64,000 nt of DNA from Caulobacter flavus (GTDB lineage: Bacteria > Pseudomonadota > Alphaproteobacteria > Caulobacterales > Caulobacteraceae). The stretch's first letter is position 1, and every line of letters begins with the position of its first letter. This document shows positions 8,994 to 18,972 of the stretch, in pieces. The stretch covers positions 1,462,001-1,526,000 of the forward strand of contig NZ_CP026100.1 of the NCBI RefSeq assembly GCF_003722335.1, read 5' to 3'. Made by a program: the position numbers and the translations under genes. The notes under the pieces are model-generated. The model searched no databases and was not told the DNA's origin. It saw only the letters and a program-made list of their open reading frames with translations.

Positions 8994-10060
8994 CAGACGG
9001 TCTTCGTCACCTTGTTGAGGTGGGGCGGGCGGTCGGGGTCGTAGCCGCGCGCCACCGACAGGCCGGCGGCCATGCGGTAGAAGCTCTGCACCGCCAGGAT
9101 CGGCTCCAGCACCGGATGGCCCGACGCGGTCGGCAGCGCTGTCGTTCCCGGAGCTTCGCCGCCGGCCAGCAGCACGGCGGCGCCGCGCTCGGCCAGGCCT
9201 TTGGCCATCGCGATCGTCGAGTCGAAGGTCTCGTCGTGCTGGGCCAGGACGATGGCCGGGAAGCCGTCCTTCACCAGGGCCATGGGGCCGTGCAGCACCT
9301 CGGCGGCGCTGAAGGCCTCGGCGTGCAGGCCGCAGGTCTCCTTGAACTTCAGGGCCGCCTCCTGGGCGACGCCGAAGCCGACGCCGCGTCCCAGCACATA
9401 GAGGTTGGTCGCCTCGCGCAGGGCTTCGATCCCGGCGCTCCAGTCCTTGCTCCAGGCCTGTTCCAGGCCGGCGGGCAGGGTTTCCAGGGCGGCCGCCAGC
9501 GCGTCGTCCCGCGTCCAGGCGGCGACCAGCTGCACGATGGCGGCCAGGGCGGCGATGTAGGACTTGGTGGCCGCGACACTGAGCTCGGGGCCGGCGTGCA
9601 GCGGCAGCACCGCGTCGGCCAGAGCGGCCAGCGGCGAGGTCGTGTCGTTGACCAGGGCCACGGTGAAGGCGCCGCCGGCCTTGGCGGCCTCGACGGCGGC
9701 CAGCAGGTCGGGGCTTTTGCCCGACTGCGAGACGGCGATGTAGAGCACGCCCTCAAGGTCCTGCTGGGCGGCGTAGACCGACGACACCGACAGCGCCGCC
9801 GACGAGGTCAGCACGCCGGTGCGGGTCTCGATCAGGTACTTGGCGAAGGTGGCGGCATGATCGCTGGAGCCGCGCGCGCAGGTCACCACGGCCCGGGGCG
9901 GGGCGGCGCGCAGGCGCTCGCCGATCCCGGCCGCGACGTCCGCGTTGGCCGCCAGCTGGCGCGCGACCACGGCCGAGGCCTCGCCCGCCTCGAGGAACAT
10001 GCGGGTGGCCTCGGCGGTGAGGGATTGCGCTTCGGGTCGGGTCAAGACGGTCGCCTCCAA
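8993..10060 (-). CDS. nagB-II: Glucosamine-6-phosphate deaminase, NagB-II type (SIS family)
   Basis: 355 aa with two SIS sugar-isomerase domains (CARGSSDHAATFAKY in the first; GRGVGFGVAQEAALKFKE and AEVLHGPMAL in the second). It matches the isomerase half of GlmS but lacks the N-terminal glutaminase domain. In GlcNAc operons such proteins act as NagB-II, deaminating glucosamine-6-phosphate to fructose-6-phosphate. It lies between the regulator and nagA, as expected. A GlmS-like biosynthetic role is less likely because no glutamine-hydrolysing Cys domain is present. Confidence 0.92.
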   Translation of the reverse strand: MEATVLTRPEAQSLTAEATRMFLEAGEASAVVARQLAANADVAAGIGERLRAAPPRAVVTCARGSSDHAATFAKYLIETRTGVLTSSAALSVSSVYAAQQDLEGVLYIAVSQSGKSPDLLAAVEAAKAGGAFTVALVNDTTSPLAALADAVLPLHAGPELSVAATKSYIAALAAIVQLVAAWTRDDALAAALETLPAGLEQAWSKDWSAGIEALREATNLYVLGRGVGFGVAQEAALKFKETCGLHAEAFSAAEVLHGPMALVKDGFPAIVLAQHDETFDSTIAMAKGLAERGAAVLLAGGEAPGTTALPTASGHPVLEPILAVQSFYRMAAGLSVARGYDPDRPPHLNKVTKTV

Positions 10061-10082
10061 GACGGCTTCCTTTGCAAAGTAA

Positions 10083-10829
10083 TCAGGACAGGGCGTTCAG
10101 TTCGGCCACGAAGTCGTAGGCGTCGCCGCGGTAGTAGGATTGGGTCACTTCCACCGGGCGGCCGTCCTTGAGGAAGCCGCGCCGCTCGATCAGCAGGCCC
10201 GCGTCCTTCAGCGGCACGCCCAGCAGGTCGGCCTGCTCGGCGGCGAACAGGATGGCGCGCAGCCGCTGCAGGGCGCGCGCCGGACGGTGGCCGGTCTTCT
10301 CCAGCGCCTCGTAGAGCGAGGTGCCGACCACCTCGGTGGAGGGCAGGGCGAAGGCGGCGACGGTGGTGTACTCGACGGCCATCGGCGCGCCGTCGGCATA
10401 GCGGATGCGGGCGAAGCGGTAGACCGGCGTGCCGGGCGACAGGCCAAGTGTCAGCGACTCCTCGGGCGTGACCTGGCCCTCGCTGCGGCTGATCCACTCG
10501 CTGTGCGGGACGCGGCCGCGGGCGATCATGTCCTCGGTGAACGAGGACAGCTTGGAGAAGCTCTTCTCCACCCGCGCGGCGACAAAGGTGCCCGCGCCCT
10601 GGCGGCGGGTCAGCAGGCCCTCGCTGACCAGGCCGTCCAGCGCCTTGCGCACGGTGATGCGCGAGATGCTGAATTCTTCGGCAAGGTCGCGCTCGGCCGG
10701 CAGGGCGTCGTCGGGCGACAGGATCTTCTTCTGGATCGCCTCGCGCAGGGCGCGCTGCAGCTGCTTGTACAGCGGGGCGTGGTCCTGCCCGTGGCCGTCC
10801 AGGCGTCCGATCTTTTCGGCGAACTGCAT
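10083..10829 (-). CDS. GntR/HutC-family regulator of the GlcNAc locus
   Basis: 248 aa from MQFAEKIGRLDGHG; the frame extends 25 residues further upstream without family similarity. The N-terminal winged helix (LPAERDLAEEFSISRITVRK) and a C-terminal UTRA effector domain place it in the HutC/NagR group. In other bacteria these repressors respond to phosphorylated amino sugars. It is the first gene of the leftward nag operon and faces the TonB receptor across a 285-nt region with repeated half-sites, so it probably controls both directions. Confidence 0.92.
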   Translation of the reverse strand: MQFAEKIGRLDGHGQDHAPLYKQLQRALREAIQKKILSPDDALPAERDLAEEFSISRITVRKALDGLVSEGLLTRRQGAGTFVAARVEKSFSKLSSFTEDMIARGRVPHSEWISRSEGQVTPEESLTLGLSPGTPVYRFARIRYADGAPMAVEYTTVAAFALPSTEVVGTSLYEALEKTGHRPARALQRLRAILFAAEQADLLGVPLKDAGLLIERRGFLKDGRPVEVTQSYYRGDAYDFVAELNALS

Positions 10830-11114
10830 CACGTCCCAACCCCCTGGCCCAAAGCCGACAGGCCAACAATCGCCCGGATGCGCTCCTCGGAAAGGGCGGC
10901 GCAACAGTGCATGACCATTTTCATACCAATTATATCGTGGTCTGCAATTGGTTCTTTTTAGGTCTTGTCAGGTGCAAAAATTTCGTCACAGTCACACTCC
11001 GAGGCCTGAGAAGTACCGCTCGTAGCGGGTTCGCCACGAGAAATTGGTATCAGATTGGGCTTTGGGGTTCGGCTCCGGGCCCAATGGCCCGGCACAAAGG
11101 GGAGAAGCCGAGTT
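10830..11114. promoter_or_regulatory. Divergent nag control region with repeated ACCAATT half-sites
   Basis: This 285-nt AT-richer region separates the leftward regulator operon from the rightward TonB-receptor operon. ATACCAATT (10923-10931) is followed by AATTGGT (10946-10952), an inverted pair, and the full complement AATTGGTAT recurs at 11042-11050. A short hairpin (11016-11028) lies between. These may be operators of the GntR-type regulator. A GGAGAAG ribosome site (11101) precedes the receptor start. Confidence 0.5.
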
Positions 11115-13865
11115 ATGAAGAGCATCCACAAGGCGGTCTTGACCGCTTCCGCCAGCTTGCTGGCCGTATTGGTCGCCGCGCCCGCGATGGCGCAGGAGAC
11201 ATCGACCTCCGTCGAGGAGGTGGTCGTCACCGGCATTCGCGCGTCGCTGCAGCAATCCATTCAATCCAAGCGTAACGCCGACGCCATCGTCGACGTGGTC
11301 ACCGCCGAGGACGTCGGCAAGTTCCCGAGCTCGAACGTCGCCGAAGCGCTGACGATCGTCCCGGGCGTCACTGTCGACCGTCAGTTCGGCCAGGGCGAAA
11401 AGGTCTCGATCCTGGGGACGGATCCGGCCTTGAACCGCACTCTGCTGAACGGCCAGACGGTCGCCTCGGCCGACTGGTTCATCCTTGATCAGCCCGGCCG
11501 CACGTTCAACTACGCCCTGCTGGCGCCGCAGATCGTCGGCAAGGTCGAAGTGTACAAGTCGCCGGAAGCCCGTATCGACGAGGGCAGCATCGGCGGCACG
11601 GTCATCGTCAACACCCGCAAGCCGCTGGATCTGAAGGCGCTGACCCTGCAGGGCTCGCTGAGCTACCTCTACAACGACCGCTCCAAGAAGTCCGACCCGC
11701 AGGTGTCGTTCCTGGGCAGCTGGAAGAACGCCGACCAGACCTTCGGCATCGCGGTCTCGGCCCAGCACGCCAAGGACCAGCTGCGTCGCGACGGCATCGA
11801 GTCCTACGGCACCATTCCGGCCAGCTACTATAATGGCGGCAACCCGGAAAACCCGGTCAGCTCGATCACCAACGGCAACTGCACCGGGACCTGCGCCACC
11901 ACCCTGGCGGCCAACCCGAACGCCCGCGGCGTGAACTCGCTGTCGGTCTCCTACTTCGAGCAGGAGCGCGTCCGCGACAGCTATACCGCCGCGGTGCAAT
12001 GGCGTCCGACCGAAGCCCTCGAACTGAACTTCGACTGGCTGAAGATCAAGGCGACCTACGACAACACCAACCAGTCGCTGTTCGCCTTCCAGGGCAACAC
12101 CTGGAACAGCCTGGGCGCGCTGACCGCGATCACGATCGAGGACAACGTCATCCGCAAGGCCTCGTTCAAGAACGCGCTCAGCGTGCTGGACGTGCAGTAC
12201 CGCGAGGCCGAACTGAACTCCGACACCTACCACTTCAACGGCAAGTGGGCGGGTGACGGCTTCGACGTCTCGGGCGACCTCGGCTACTCCAAGGCCGACG
12301 GCGGCACCAAGCGCCAGCTGTACGGGGAGTTCCTGAACTGGGCGGACTACACCGTCGACTTCACCGGCAGCCCGGGCGCGCCCGGCGTGCTGACCTACAC
12401 CAACCCCGCCGCCAACGGTAATCCGCTGGCCGACGCCAGCAAGTTCTCGTTCGACGGCGGCTGGGGCGGCGGCGATCCCTCGGTGGGCCCGACCGGCTAC
12501 AACGCCGGCTGGGGCGGCAACATCGTCGCCAAGCCGACCACCGACAAGGAAACCTACGGCCAGCTCGACTTCGGCAAGGACTTCGAGGGCGTGATCAAGC
12601 GCGTCCAGTTCGGCTACAAGTACCGCAAGCACGAGACCACCCAGGCCATGTCGGGCGTGACGGTCTCGGTCTACGGCAACCCGGCCAGCGCCTCGCAGTT
12701 CAGCCCGTCGATCGTGCCCAGCAACTACCTGAAGGGCTTCGACGGCGTCACCGACCAGATGGGCAGCCGCTTCAAGATCGACGGCAAGGCGCTCGCCGAC
12801 TACATCGACCGCGGCGGCTACCTGCGTCCGTGGCAGGCCAAGCCGGTCCCGACGGTGTTCGGCAACGCCGAGTTCACGGCCCAGAACTGGGGCATCGAAG
12901 AAACCATCAACGCCCTCTACGGCCAGGCCGACTTCCAGGCCGACAACGTGCGCGGCAACTTCGGCCTGCGCTACGTGAAGACCGAGTCCGACAGCGGCGG
13001 CTACGCCTGCGTCAACCAGACCGCCACCGGCTGCGGCACCACCGCCGCCGACTGGGCGTGGAAGGTGCGGTCCAAGAAGTACGAGGACTTCCTGCCCAGC
13101 CTGAACGTCATCGTCGACGTGCAGGAAGACCTCGTGTTCCGCTTCGCCGCGGCCCAGGTCATCTCGCGTCCGAACTACGCCGACATGTCGAACTACTTCT
13201 GGCTGTCCGACCAGATCCTGACCGGCGGCGGCGGCAATCCGGACCTGAACCCGTACAAGTCCAGCAACGTCAACGCGTCGCTGGAGTGGTACTTCGCGCC
13301 GGAAGCCATCCTGTCGGCTGAAGTCTTCCACAAGGACATCAGCAACTACATCCTGCAGCAGACGGTCGCCGAGCAGCACTTCAACCAGGCGCGCAACGCG
13401 ATCACCACCTACCAGATCAGCCGTCCGACCAACGCCGGCTCGGCCACGGTCAAGGGCCTGGCGGTGGCCTACCAGCAGACCTTCGGCATGGGTTTCGGCC
13501 TGCTGGCCAACTACACTTACGCCGATGGTGAAGCCGACGGCGGTTCGCCGCTGCCCTACAACTCCAAGCACCAGATCAACGTCAGCCCCTTCTACGAGAA
13601 CGGTCCGTTCTCGGCCCGGGTGACCTACAACTGGCGCTCGAAGTACTTCACGGGCCTGGATCGCGGCGACCAGATGTTCGTCCGCGCCTTCAAGGGCCTG
13701 GACGCCACGGCCGGCTACGCCTTCACCGAGAACGTCAACCTGTCGGTCTCGGCGCAGAACCTGCTGGACAGCGAGTACTACGCCTACGCCAACACCACCA
13801 TGCTGCCGCGCGGCGTCTACCGCACCGGCCGCAAGCTGCAGGCGACCCTCAACGTCGCCTTCTAA
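11115..13865 (+). CDS. TonB-dependent receptor, probably for GlcNAc/chitooligosaccharides
   Basis: 916 aa from MKSIHKAVLTAS, chosen for its signal peptide (cleavage near PAMAQE) and GGAGAAG ribosome site. A TonB-box-like stretch (EEVVVTGI) is followed by the plug domain (EDVGKFPSSNVAEALTIVPG) and a large beta barrel ending in ATLNVAF. It would import sugars across the outer membrane using TonB energy. Substrate is inferred from position: it opens an operon with hexosaminidase and GlcNAc PTS genes. GlcNAc-inducible receptors of this kind are known in Caulobacter crescentus. Confidence 0.94.
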   Translation: MKSIHKAVLTASASLLAVLVAAPAMAQETSTSVEEVVVTGIRASLQQSIQSKRNADAIVDVVTAEDVGKFPSSNVAEALTIVPGVTVDRQFGQGEKVSILGTDPALNRTLLNGQTVASADWFILDQPGRTFNYALLAPQIVGKVEVYKSPEARIDEGSIGGTVIVNTRKPLDLKALTLQGSLSYLYNDRSKKSDPQVSFLGSWKNADQTFGIAVSAQHAKDQLRRDGIESYGTIPASYYNGGNPENPVSSITNGNCTGTCATTLAANPNARGVNSLSVSYFEQERVRDSYTAAVQWRPTEALELNFDWLKIKATYDNTNQSLFAFQGNTWNSLGALTAITIEDNVIRKASFKNALSVLDVQYREAELNSDTYHFNGKWAGDGFDVSGDLGYSKADGGTKRQLYGEFLNWADYTVDFTGSPGAPGVLTYTNPAANGNPLADASKFSFDGGWGGGDPSVGPTGYNAGWGGNIVAKPTTDKETYGQLDFGKDFEGVIKRVQFGYKYRKHETTQAMSGVTVSVYGNPASASQFSPSIVPSNYLKGFDGVTDQMGSRFKIDGKALADYIDRGGYLRPWQAKPVPTVFGNAEFTAQNWGIEETINALYGQADFQADNVRGNFGLRYVKTESDSGGYACVNQTATGCGTTAADWAWKVRSKKYEDFLPSLNVIVDVQEDLVFRFAAAQVISRPNYADMSNYFWLSDQILTGGGGNPDLNPYKSSNVNASLEWYFAPEAILSAEVFHKDISNYILQQTVAEQHFNQARNAITTYQISRPTNAGSATVKGLAVAYQQTFGMGFGLLANYTYADGEADGGSPLPYNSKHQINVSPFYENGPFSARVTYNWRSKYFTGLDRGDQMFVRAFKGLDATAGYAFTENVNLSVSAQNLLDSEYYAYANTTMLPRGVYRTGRKLQATLNVAF

Positions 13866-14084
13866 GGCCTGCAGGTCCCGAGGCGCGCCGTTCCGCGCGA
13901 CGCGTCTCGGAGTCCGCTGATTTGCATCGCGCGCGGCTTGGTTCAGGATCGCCCTCATGACCCGCCAGGCCGCGCAGATCGCCCTCATTTCCCTCCTGAC
14001 TGCAAGCAGCGAGCTGGGGCGGGACGGTTACGGCCGGCCCGCCCGCCTTTTTGCCGACTGCCTGCCGGTGAGAGCGTCCCGCAC

Positions 14085-16397
14085 ATGAACGAATTTCGTC
14101 GCGCCGCCCTGTTCCTGGCCTCGGCCGCCTCCGTCGTCCTGGCCGCGCCGGCCCTGGCGGCGCAGCCCCTGACCCTGACGCCCGCGCCGGTGAAGGCTCA
14201 GGCGCTGGACGGCAGCTTCCGCCTGAGCGACGCCACCCGCATCCACGTGGCCAAGGGCGACGTCGAGGCGCGGAGCGTGGCCCAGCAGCTTTCCGACCTC
14301 CTGCATCGCGCCCGCGGCGTCCGGCCGGCGGTGGTGGAGGGCGAGCCCGCCGCCGGCGAGGCGGCCATTTCGCTGGTGCGGGGCGGCCCCGACGGCGAAG
14401 GCTACGGCCTCGACGTGGCCCCCGGCGGCGTGAAGATCACCGCCCAGAAGCGCGCCGGCCTGTTCTACGGCGCGATCAGCCTGTGGCAGCTGGCGGTGCA
14501 GGACGAGGCCAAGGGGCCGGTCGACGTGCCGGCCGCCCAGGTCGAGGACGCGCCGCGCTTTGCCTGGCGCGGCTTCATGCTCGACAGCGCCCGTCACTAC
14601 CAGTCGATCGACACGATCAAGCTGCTGATCGACGGCATGGCCGCCCACAAGCTCAATACGCTGCACTGGCACCTGGTAGACGACCAGGCCTGGCGGCTGG
14701 AGATCAAGAAGTACCCGAAGCTGACGCAGGTCTCGGCCTGGCGCACGCCGGCCGGCGCGGCCGCCCGTGACCTCAAGACCGGCAAGCCGGTGCGCTACGG
14801 CGGCTTCTACAGCCAGGACCAGGTGCGCGACCTCGTCGCCTACGCGGCGGCCCGCAACGTCACCATCGTTCCGGAGATCGAGATGCCGGGCCACGCCCTG
14901 GCGCCGATCGTGGCCTATCCGAAGCTGGGCCTGACGCCCAACCCGCCCGCGCTGGCCCGCCACGACTGGGGGATCTTCCCCTATCTCTACAATGTCGACG
15001 ACGAGACCTTCGGCTTCCTGAACGACGTGCTCGACGAGGTGATGGACCTCTTCCCGTCCGAGTACATCCACGTCGGCGGCGACGAGGCCGTGAAGGACCA
15101 GTGGAAGGAAAGCGCGGCGATCCAGGCCAAGATCAAGGCGCTGGGCGTCAAGGACGAGCACGGCCTGCAGAGCTGGTTCATCCAGCGGGTCGAAAAGCAC
15201 ATCAACGGTCGCGGCCGCCGCCTGATCGGCTGGGACGAGATTCTCGAAGGGGGCCTGGCCCCCAACGCCACGGTGATGTCGTGGCGCGGGATCGAGGGGG
15301 CCATCGCCGCCGCCGGCCAGGGCCACGACACCGTGCTGTCGCCCGAGCCGACCCTCTATTTCGATCGTCGCCAGAGCACCTCGCTCGACGAGCCGCCCGG
15401 CCGCATGACGGTCAGCAGCCTCAAGGACGTCTACAATTTCGACGCCGCGCCCGACGCCCTGACGGCCGACCAGCGCAAGCACATCCTGGGCGTCCAGGCC
15501 AATCTGTGGGTCGAGCACATCCGCACCGACGAGCGGGTGCAGCTTATGGCCTTCCCGCGCCTGGTGGCGCTGTCGGAAACCGCCTGGACCCAGGAAGAGC
15601 GCCGCGACTGGAACGGCTTCGCCGCTCGCGTGCCGTCCCAGATGGCTCGCCTGAAGGTGCTGGGGATCAAGGCCAACACCGCGCCGTTCGAGCCGCAGGC
15701 GAGCCTGCGTCCCGGCCAGGACGGAGCGATCGCCGCCAGCCTGAAGAGCGGGCTCGAGCTGGGTCAGATCCGCTACACCACCGACGGTTCGGAGCCGACC
15801 ACGGCCTCGCCGGCCTATGGCGAGGCGCTGTCGCTGAAAGCCGGCACGGTCCTGAAGGCCCGCAGCTTCCTCGACGGCCAGCCGCTGGGCCGCACCCGCG
15901 CCTGGACCGCGACCGAGTGGGCCGCGCACACGCGCGTCAGCCGCCAGCTGGAGCTGTGCGGCAATGCGATCCCGCTTCTGTTCGAGGACGACGCGCCCGA
16001 AAACGGCCGTGACGGCGAGCGGGCGATCTTCGCCACCGACGTCATGAAGCCCTGCTGGGTGTGGAAGGGCGCCGACCTCTCCAAGGGCCTGAAGCTGACC
16101 GCCTGGGTCGGCCAAACGCCGTGGAACTTCCAGATCGGCAAGGCCAAGGACCAGATCGTGGTGCGCAAGCCGGCCACGCCCGACGGCGAGCTGGAGGTGC
16201 GCGTCGGCGGCTGCGAGGGCGAACGCATAGCCGCTATCCCGCTGGGCAAGGCCGGTCGCGGCCCGGGCCTGGGTACGGTCGGCGGCGTGCTGCCGGCTCG
16301 CGACGGCGTCCACGACCTCTGCTTTTCCTTCACCGCCAAGGGCCTCGATCCGATGCCCGCCCTCGACCGCGTCACCCTGACGTCGGCCGGCCAGTAA
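14085..16397 (+). CDS. Family GH20 beta-N-acetylhexosaminidase
   Basis: 770 aa starting at MNEFRRAALFLAS, with a signal peptide (LAAPALAAQ), so it acts in the periplasm or outside. The catalytic Asp-Glu pair is D333-E334 in HVGGDEA. An N-terminal GH20b domain precedes the barrel; a chitobiase-type C-terminal domain (about 540-610, TTDGSEPTT) follows. The last 150 residues, with paired Cys and a WxWxG-like patch, look like an extra carbohydrate-binding region. It would release GlcNAc from chitooligosaccharides brought in by the upstream receptor and feed the PTS encoded next. Confidence 0.94.
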   Translation: MNEFRRAALFLASAASVVLAAPALAAQPLTLTPAPVKAQALDGSFRLSDATRIHVAKGDVEARSVAQQLSDLLHRARGVRPAVVEGEPAAGEAAISLVRGGPDGEGYGLDVAPGGVKITAQKRAGLFYGAISLWQLAVQDEAKGPVDVPAAQVEDAPRFAWRGFMLDSARHYQSIDTIKLLIDGMAAHKLNTLHWHLVDDQAWRLEIKKYPKLTQVSAWRTPAGAAARDLKTGKPVRYGGFYSQDQVRDLVAYAAARNVTIVPEIEMPGHALAPIVAYPKLGLTPNPPALARHDWGIFPYLYNVDDETFGFLNDVLDEVMDLFPSEYIHVGGDEAVKDQWKESAAIQAKIKALGVKDEHGLQSWFIQRVEKHINGRGRRLIGWDEILEGGLAPNATVMSWRGIEGAIAAAGQGHDTVLSPEPTLYFDRRQSTSLDEPPGRMTVSSLKDVYNFDAAPDALTADQRKHILGVQANLWVEHIRTDERVQLMAFPRLVALSETAWTQEERRDWNGFAARVPSQMARLKVLGIKANTAPFEPQASLRPGQDGAIAASLKSGLELGQIRYTTDGSEPTTASPAYGEALSLKAGTVLKARSFLDGQPLGRTRAWTATEWAAHTRVSRQLELCGNAIPLLFEDDAPENGRDGERAIFATDVMKPCWVWKGADLSKGLKLTAWVGQTPWNFQIGKAKDQIVVRKPATPDGELEVRVGGCEGERIAAIPLGKAGRGPGLGTVGGVLPARDGVHDLCFSFTAKGLDPMPALDRVTLTSAGQ

Positions 16398-16438
16398 TCC
16401 GCCCCCCATATTTTACGCCCTGGCGAGAGTTCTCCAAC

Positions 16439-18967
16439 GTGTCCACCCTCGTTCTTTCCGCGCCGCTCCAGGGGTGGGTCGCCCCGCTCGACGAGACGCC
16501 GGACGCCGTCTTCGCCGAACGCATGCTGGGCGACGGCCTGGCCATCGATCCGACGGGGTCGGTGCTGCACGCGCCATGCGATGGCCGGGTGATTACCGTT
16601 CACCGGTCGCGCCACGCCGTCACCCTGCGGGCCGACAACGGCGCCGAGATTCTGATGCACGTGGGCCTGGAGACCGTGGCGCTCGACGGCGAGGGCTTCA
16701 CCGTCCACGTCGCCGAAGGCCAGGTGGTGAAGGCCGGCGACCCGCTGATCGGCTTCGATCTCGACCTGCTGGCCCGCAAGGCCAAGAGCCTGATCACCCC
16801 GATCGTGGTGACCAATCTGGACGCCTTCTCGATCGTCCGCCGCGAACAGGATCGCGAGACCGGCGTCGGCGGCTTCCTGATGGAGCTGGTCCCGGCCGGC
16901 GGCGGCAAGGCCGCGGTCGTGCTCGGCGAGGGCGAGGTGACGCGTGAGGTGGTCGTGCCGCTGGTGCACGGCATCCACGCCCGTCCGGCCGCCCGCATCG
17001 CCGAGACCGCCCGCAAGTTCGCCGCCGAAGTGGCGCTGGTCGCCGTCAACCGCCGCGCCAGCGCCAAGAGCCCGGTCGGGGTGATGTCTCTGGCCATCCG
17101 TCTGCACGACCGCATCACCATCGCCGCTTCGGGCGTCGACGCCGACTTCGCCGTGGCGGCCATAGCCGAACTGATCGAGGGCGGCATGGGCGAGAGCGCC
17201 CACGACACGCCCGTCGCCGAGGAGGCCGCGCCCGTCGCGGCCGCCGCCGCCGAACCGGCCGAACCGGGCGTGCTGCGCGGGGTGCTGGCCGCCCCGGGCC
17301 TGGCCATCGGCCAGGCCGTGCGCCTGGTCGCCGACGAGATCGTCGTGGTCGAGACGGGCGCCGGCGCCAGCCCCGAACTAGCCGCCCTGGACGACGCCCT
17401 CTGCCTCGTCCGCGACCGTATCGAGGCCTCCGCCGCAAAGGGAGACAGCGCCCGCAAGGCCATCCTCGGCGCCCACCTGGCTTTCCTGGAAGATCCCGAA
17501 CTGACCGCCGCGGCCCGCAAGCTGATCGGCGAGGGCAAGAGCGCGGGCTTCGCCTGGCGGCGCGCCGTCGGCGGCTATGTCGAGGCCCTGCGCGGCCTGG
17601 GCGACCGCCGCCTGGCCGAACGCGTCGACGACCTGGTCGACCTCGAGCGCCAGGTGCTGCGCGCCCTGACCGGCGAGGAAGAGACCGCCCGCGTGCTGCC
17701 GGCCGGCGCGATCCTTCTGGCCGACGAGCTTCTGCCTTCGCAGCTGATGGGCGTGGATCCCAGCCAGGTCGCCGGCTTCGCCACCGCGCGCGGCGGCCCG
17801 ACCTCGCACGTGGCCATCCTGGCGGCGGCCATGGGCCTGCCGGCCCTGGTCGCGGTGGGACAGGGGGCGCTGGAGATCTCCGACGGCACGGCCCTGATCC
17901 TCGACGCCGAAGGCGGGCGCCTGCGCGTGGCCCCCGACGCCGAGGCCCTGGCCCAGGCCCAGAGCGCCATCGCCGCCCGCCACGAGCGCCGCGCCGCCGC
18001 CAAGGCCGCCGCCCATCAGGAAAGCCGCACCGCCTGCGGCGAGCGCATCGAGGTGTTCGCCAATGTCGGCTCGGAGAAGGACGCCCTGGCCGCCGTCGCC
18101 AACGGCGCCGAGGGTTCGGGCCTGCTGCGCACCGAGTTCCTGTTCCTCGACCGCGACACCCCGCCCGACGAGGACGAGCAGGCCCGCCAGTACCAGGCCG
18201 TCGCTTCGGCCCTGGACGGCCGGCCGCTGATCGTCCGCACCCTCGACGTCGGCGGCGACAAGGCCGCGCCCTACCTGCCGATTCCGGCCGAGGAGAACCC
18301 GGCGCTGGGCCTGCGCGGCGTGCGCGTCAGCCTCTGGCGGCCGCATCTTCTGAAGACCCAGATCCGCGCCATCCTGCGCGTCCAGCCGCCCCAGGGCCAG
18401 AAGGGGAGGCAATGCAAGATCATGGTCCCCATGGTCGGCAGCCTGTCGGAGCTGCGCGCCGTCCGCGCCGTGCTCGACGAGGCCAAGCGCGAGATGGGCA
18501 TAGCCGAGCGCGTCGAGCTGGGGGTGATGATCGAGACCCCGGCCGCCGCCGTCACCGCCGACCTGATCGCCGCCGAGGCCGACTTCCTGTCGGTCGGCAC
18601 CAACGACCTGACCCAGTACGTGCTGGCCATGGACCGGGGCAATCCGGAGCTGGCCGCCCGCATCGACGCCCTGCATCCGGCGGTGCTGCGGATGATCGAC
18701 CAGACCTGCAAGGGCGCGGCCAGGCACGGGCGCTGGGTGGGCGTCTGCGGGGGCCTGGCCTCCGACCTCGCCGCCGTGCCGGTGCTGCTGGGCCTGGGAG
18801 TGACCGAGCTTTCGGCCACCGCCGCGGCCGTGCCGGAAGTGAAGGCGCTGGTGCGTGGGCTGTCGCTGGAGGCCTGCCGCGACCTCGCCGCCAGGACCCT
18901 GGACCAGACCTCGCCCGAGGCGGTCCGCGACCTCGCCAAGTCCTTCTCTCAGACCCTGGGGGCCTGA
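16439..18967 (+). CDS. PTS phosphotransfer fusion IIA(Glc)-HPr-enzyme I
   Basis: 842 aa beginning with GTG (MSTLVLSAPLQGW), 41 nt after the hexosaminidase. Three phosphotransfer modules lie in order. IIA(Glc)-type domain 1-150 has H74 in MHVGLETV; HPr domain about 170-255 has H180 in GIHARPA; enzyme I about 278-842 has H457 in GGPTSHVAI, TNDLTQY, and Cys770 in VCGGLASD. It carries phosphate from PEP to the IIBC transporter encoded 5 nt downstream, making this sugar PTS independent of general PTS proteins. A proline/alanine linker separates HPr and EI. Confidence 0.96.
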   Translation: MSTLVLSAPLQGWVAPLDETPDAVFAERMLGDGLAIDPTGSVLHAPCDGRVITVHRSRHAVTLRADNGAEILMHVGLETVALDGEGFTVHVAEGQVVKAGDPLIGFDLDLLARKAKSLITPIVVTNLDAFSIVRREQDRETGVGGFLMELVPAGGGKAAVVLGEGEVTREVVVPLVHGIHARPAARIAETARKFAAEVALVAVNRRASAKSPVGVMSLAIRLHDRITIAASGVDADFAVAAIAELIEGGMGESAHDTPVAEEAAPVAAAAAEPAEPGVLRGVLAAPGLAIGQAVRLVADEIVVVETGAGASPELAALDDALCLVRDRIEASAAKGDSARKAILGAHLAFLEDPELTAAARKLIGEGKSAGFAWRRAVGGYVEALRGLGDRRLAERVDDLVDLERQVLRALTGEEETARVLPAGAILLADELLPSQLMGVDPSQVAGFATARGGPTSHVAILAAAMGLPALVAVGQGALEISDGTALILDAEGGRLRVAPDAEALAQAQSAIAARHERRAAAKAAAHQESRTACGERIEVFANVGSEKDALAAVANGAEGSGLLRTEFLFLDRDTPPDEDEQARQYQAVASALDGRPLIVRTLDVGGDKAAPYLPIPAEENPALGLRGVRVSLWRPHLLKTQIRAILRVQPPQGQKGRQCKIMVPMVGSLSELRAVRAVLDEAKREMGIAERVELGVMIETPAAAVTADLIAAEADFLSVGTNDLTQYVLAMDRGNPELAARIDALHPAVLRMIDQTCKGAARHGRWVGVCGGLASDLAAVPVLLGLGVTELSATAAAVPEVKALVRGLSLEACRDLAARTLDQTSPEAVRDLAKSFSQTLGA

Positions 18968-18972
18968 CGCCG

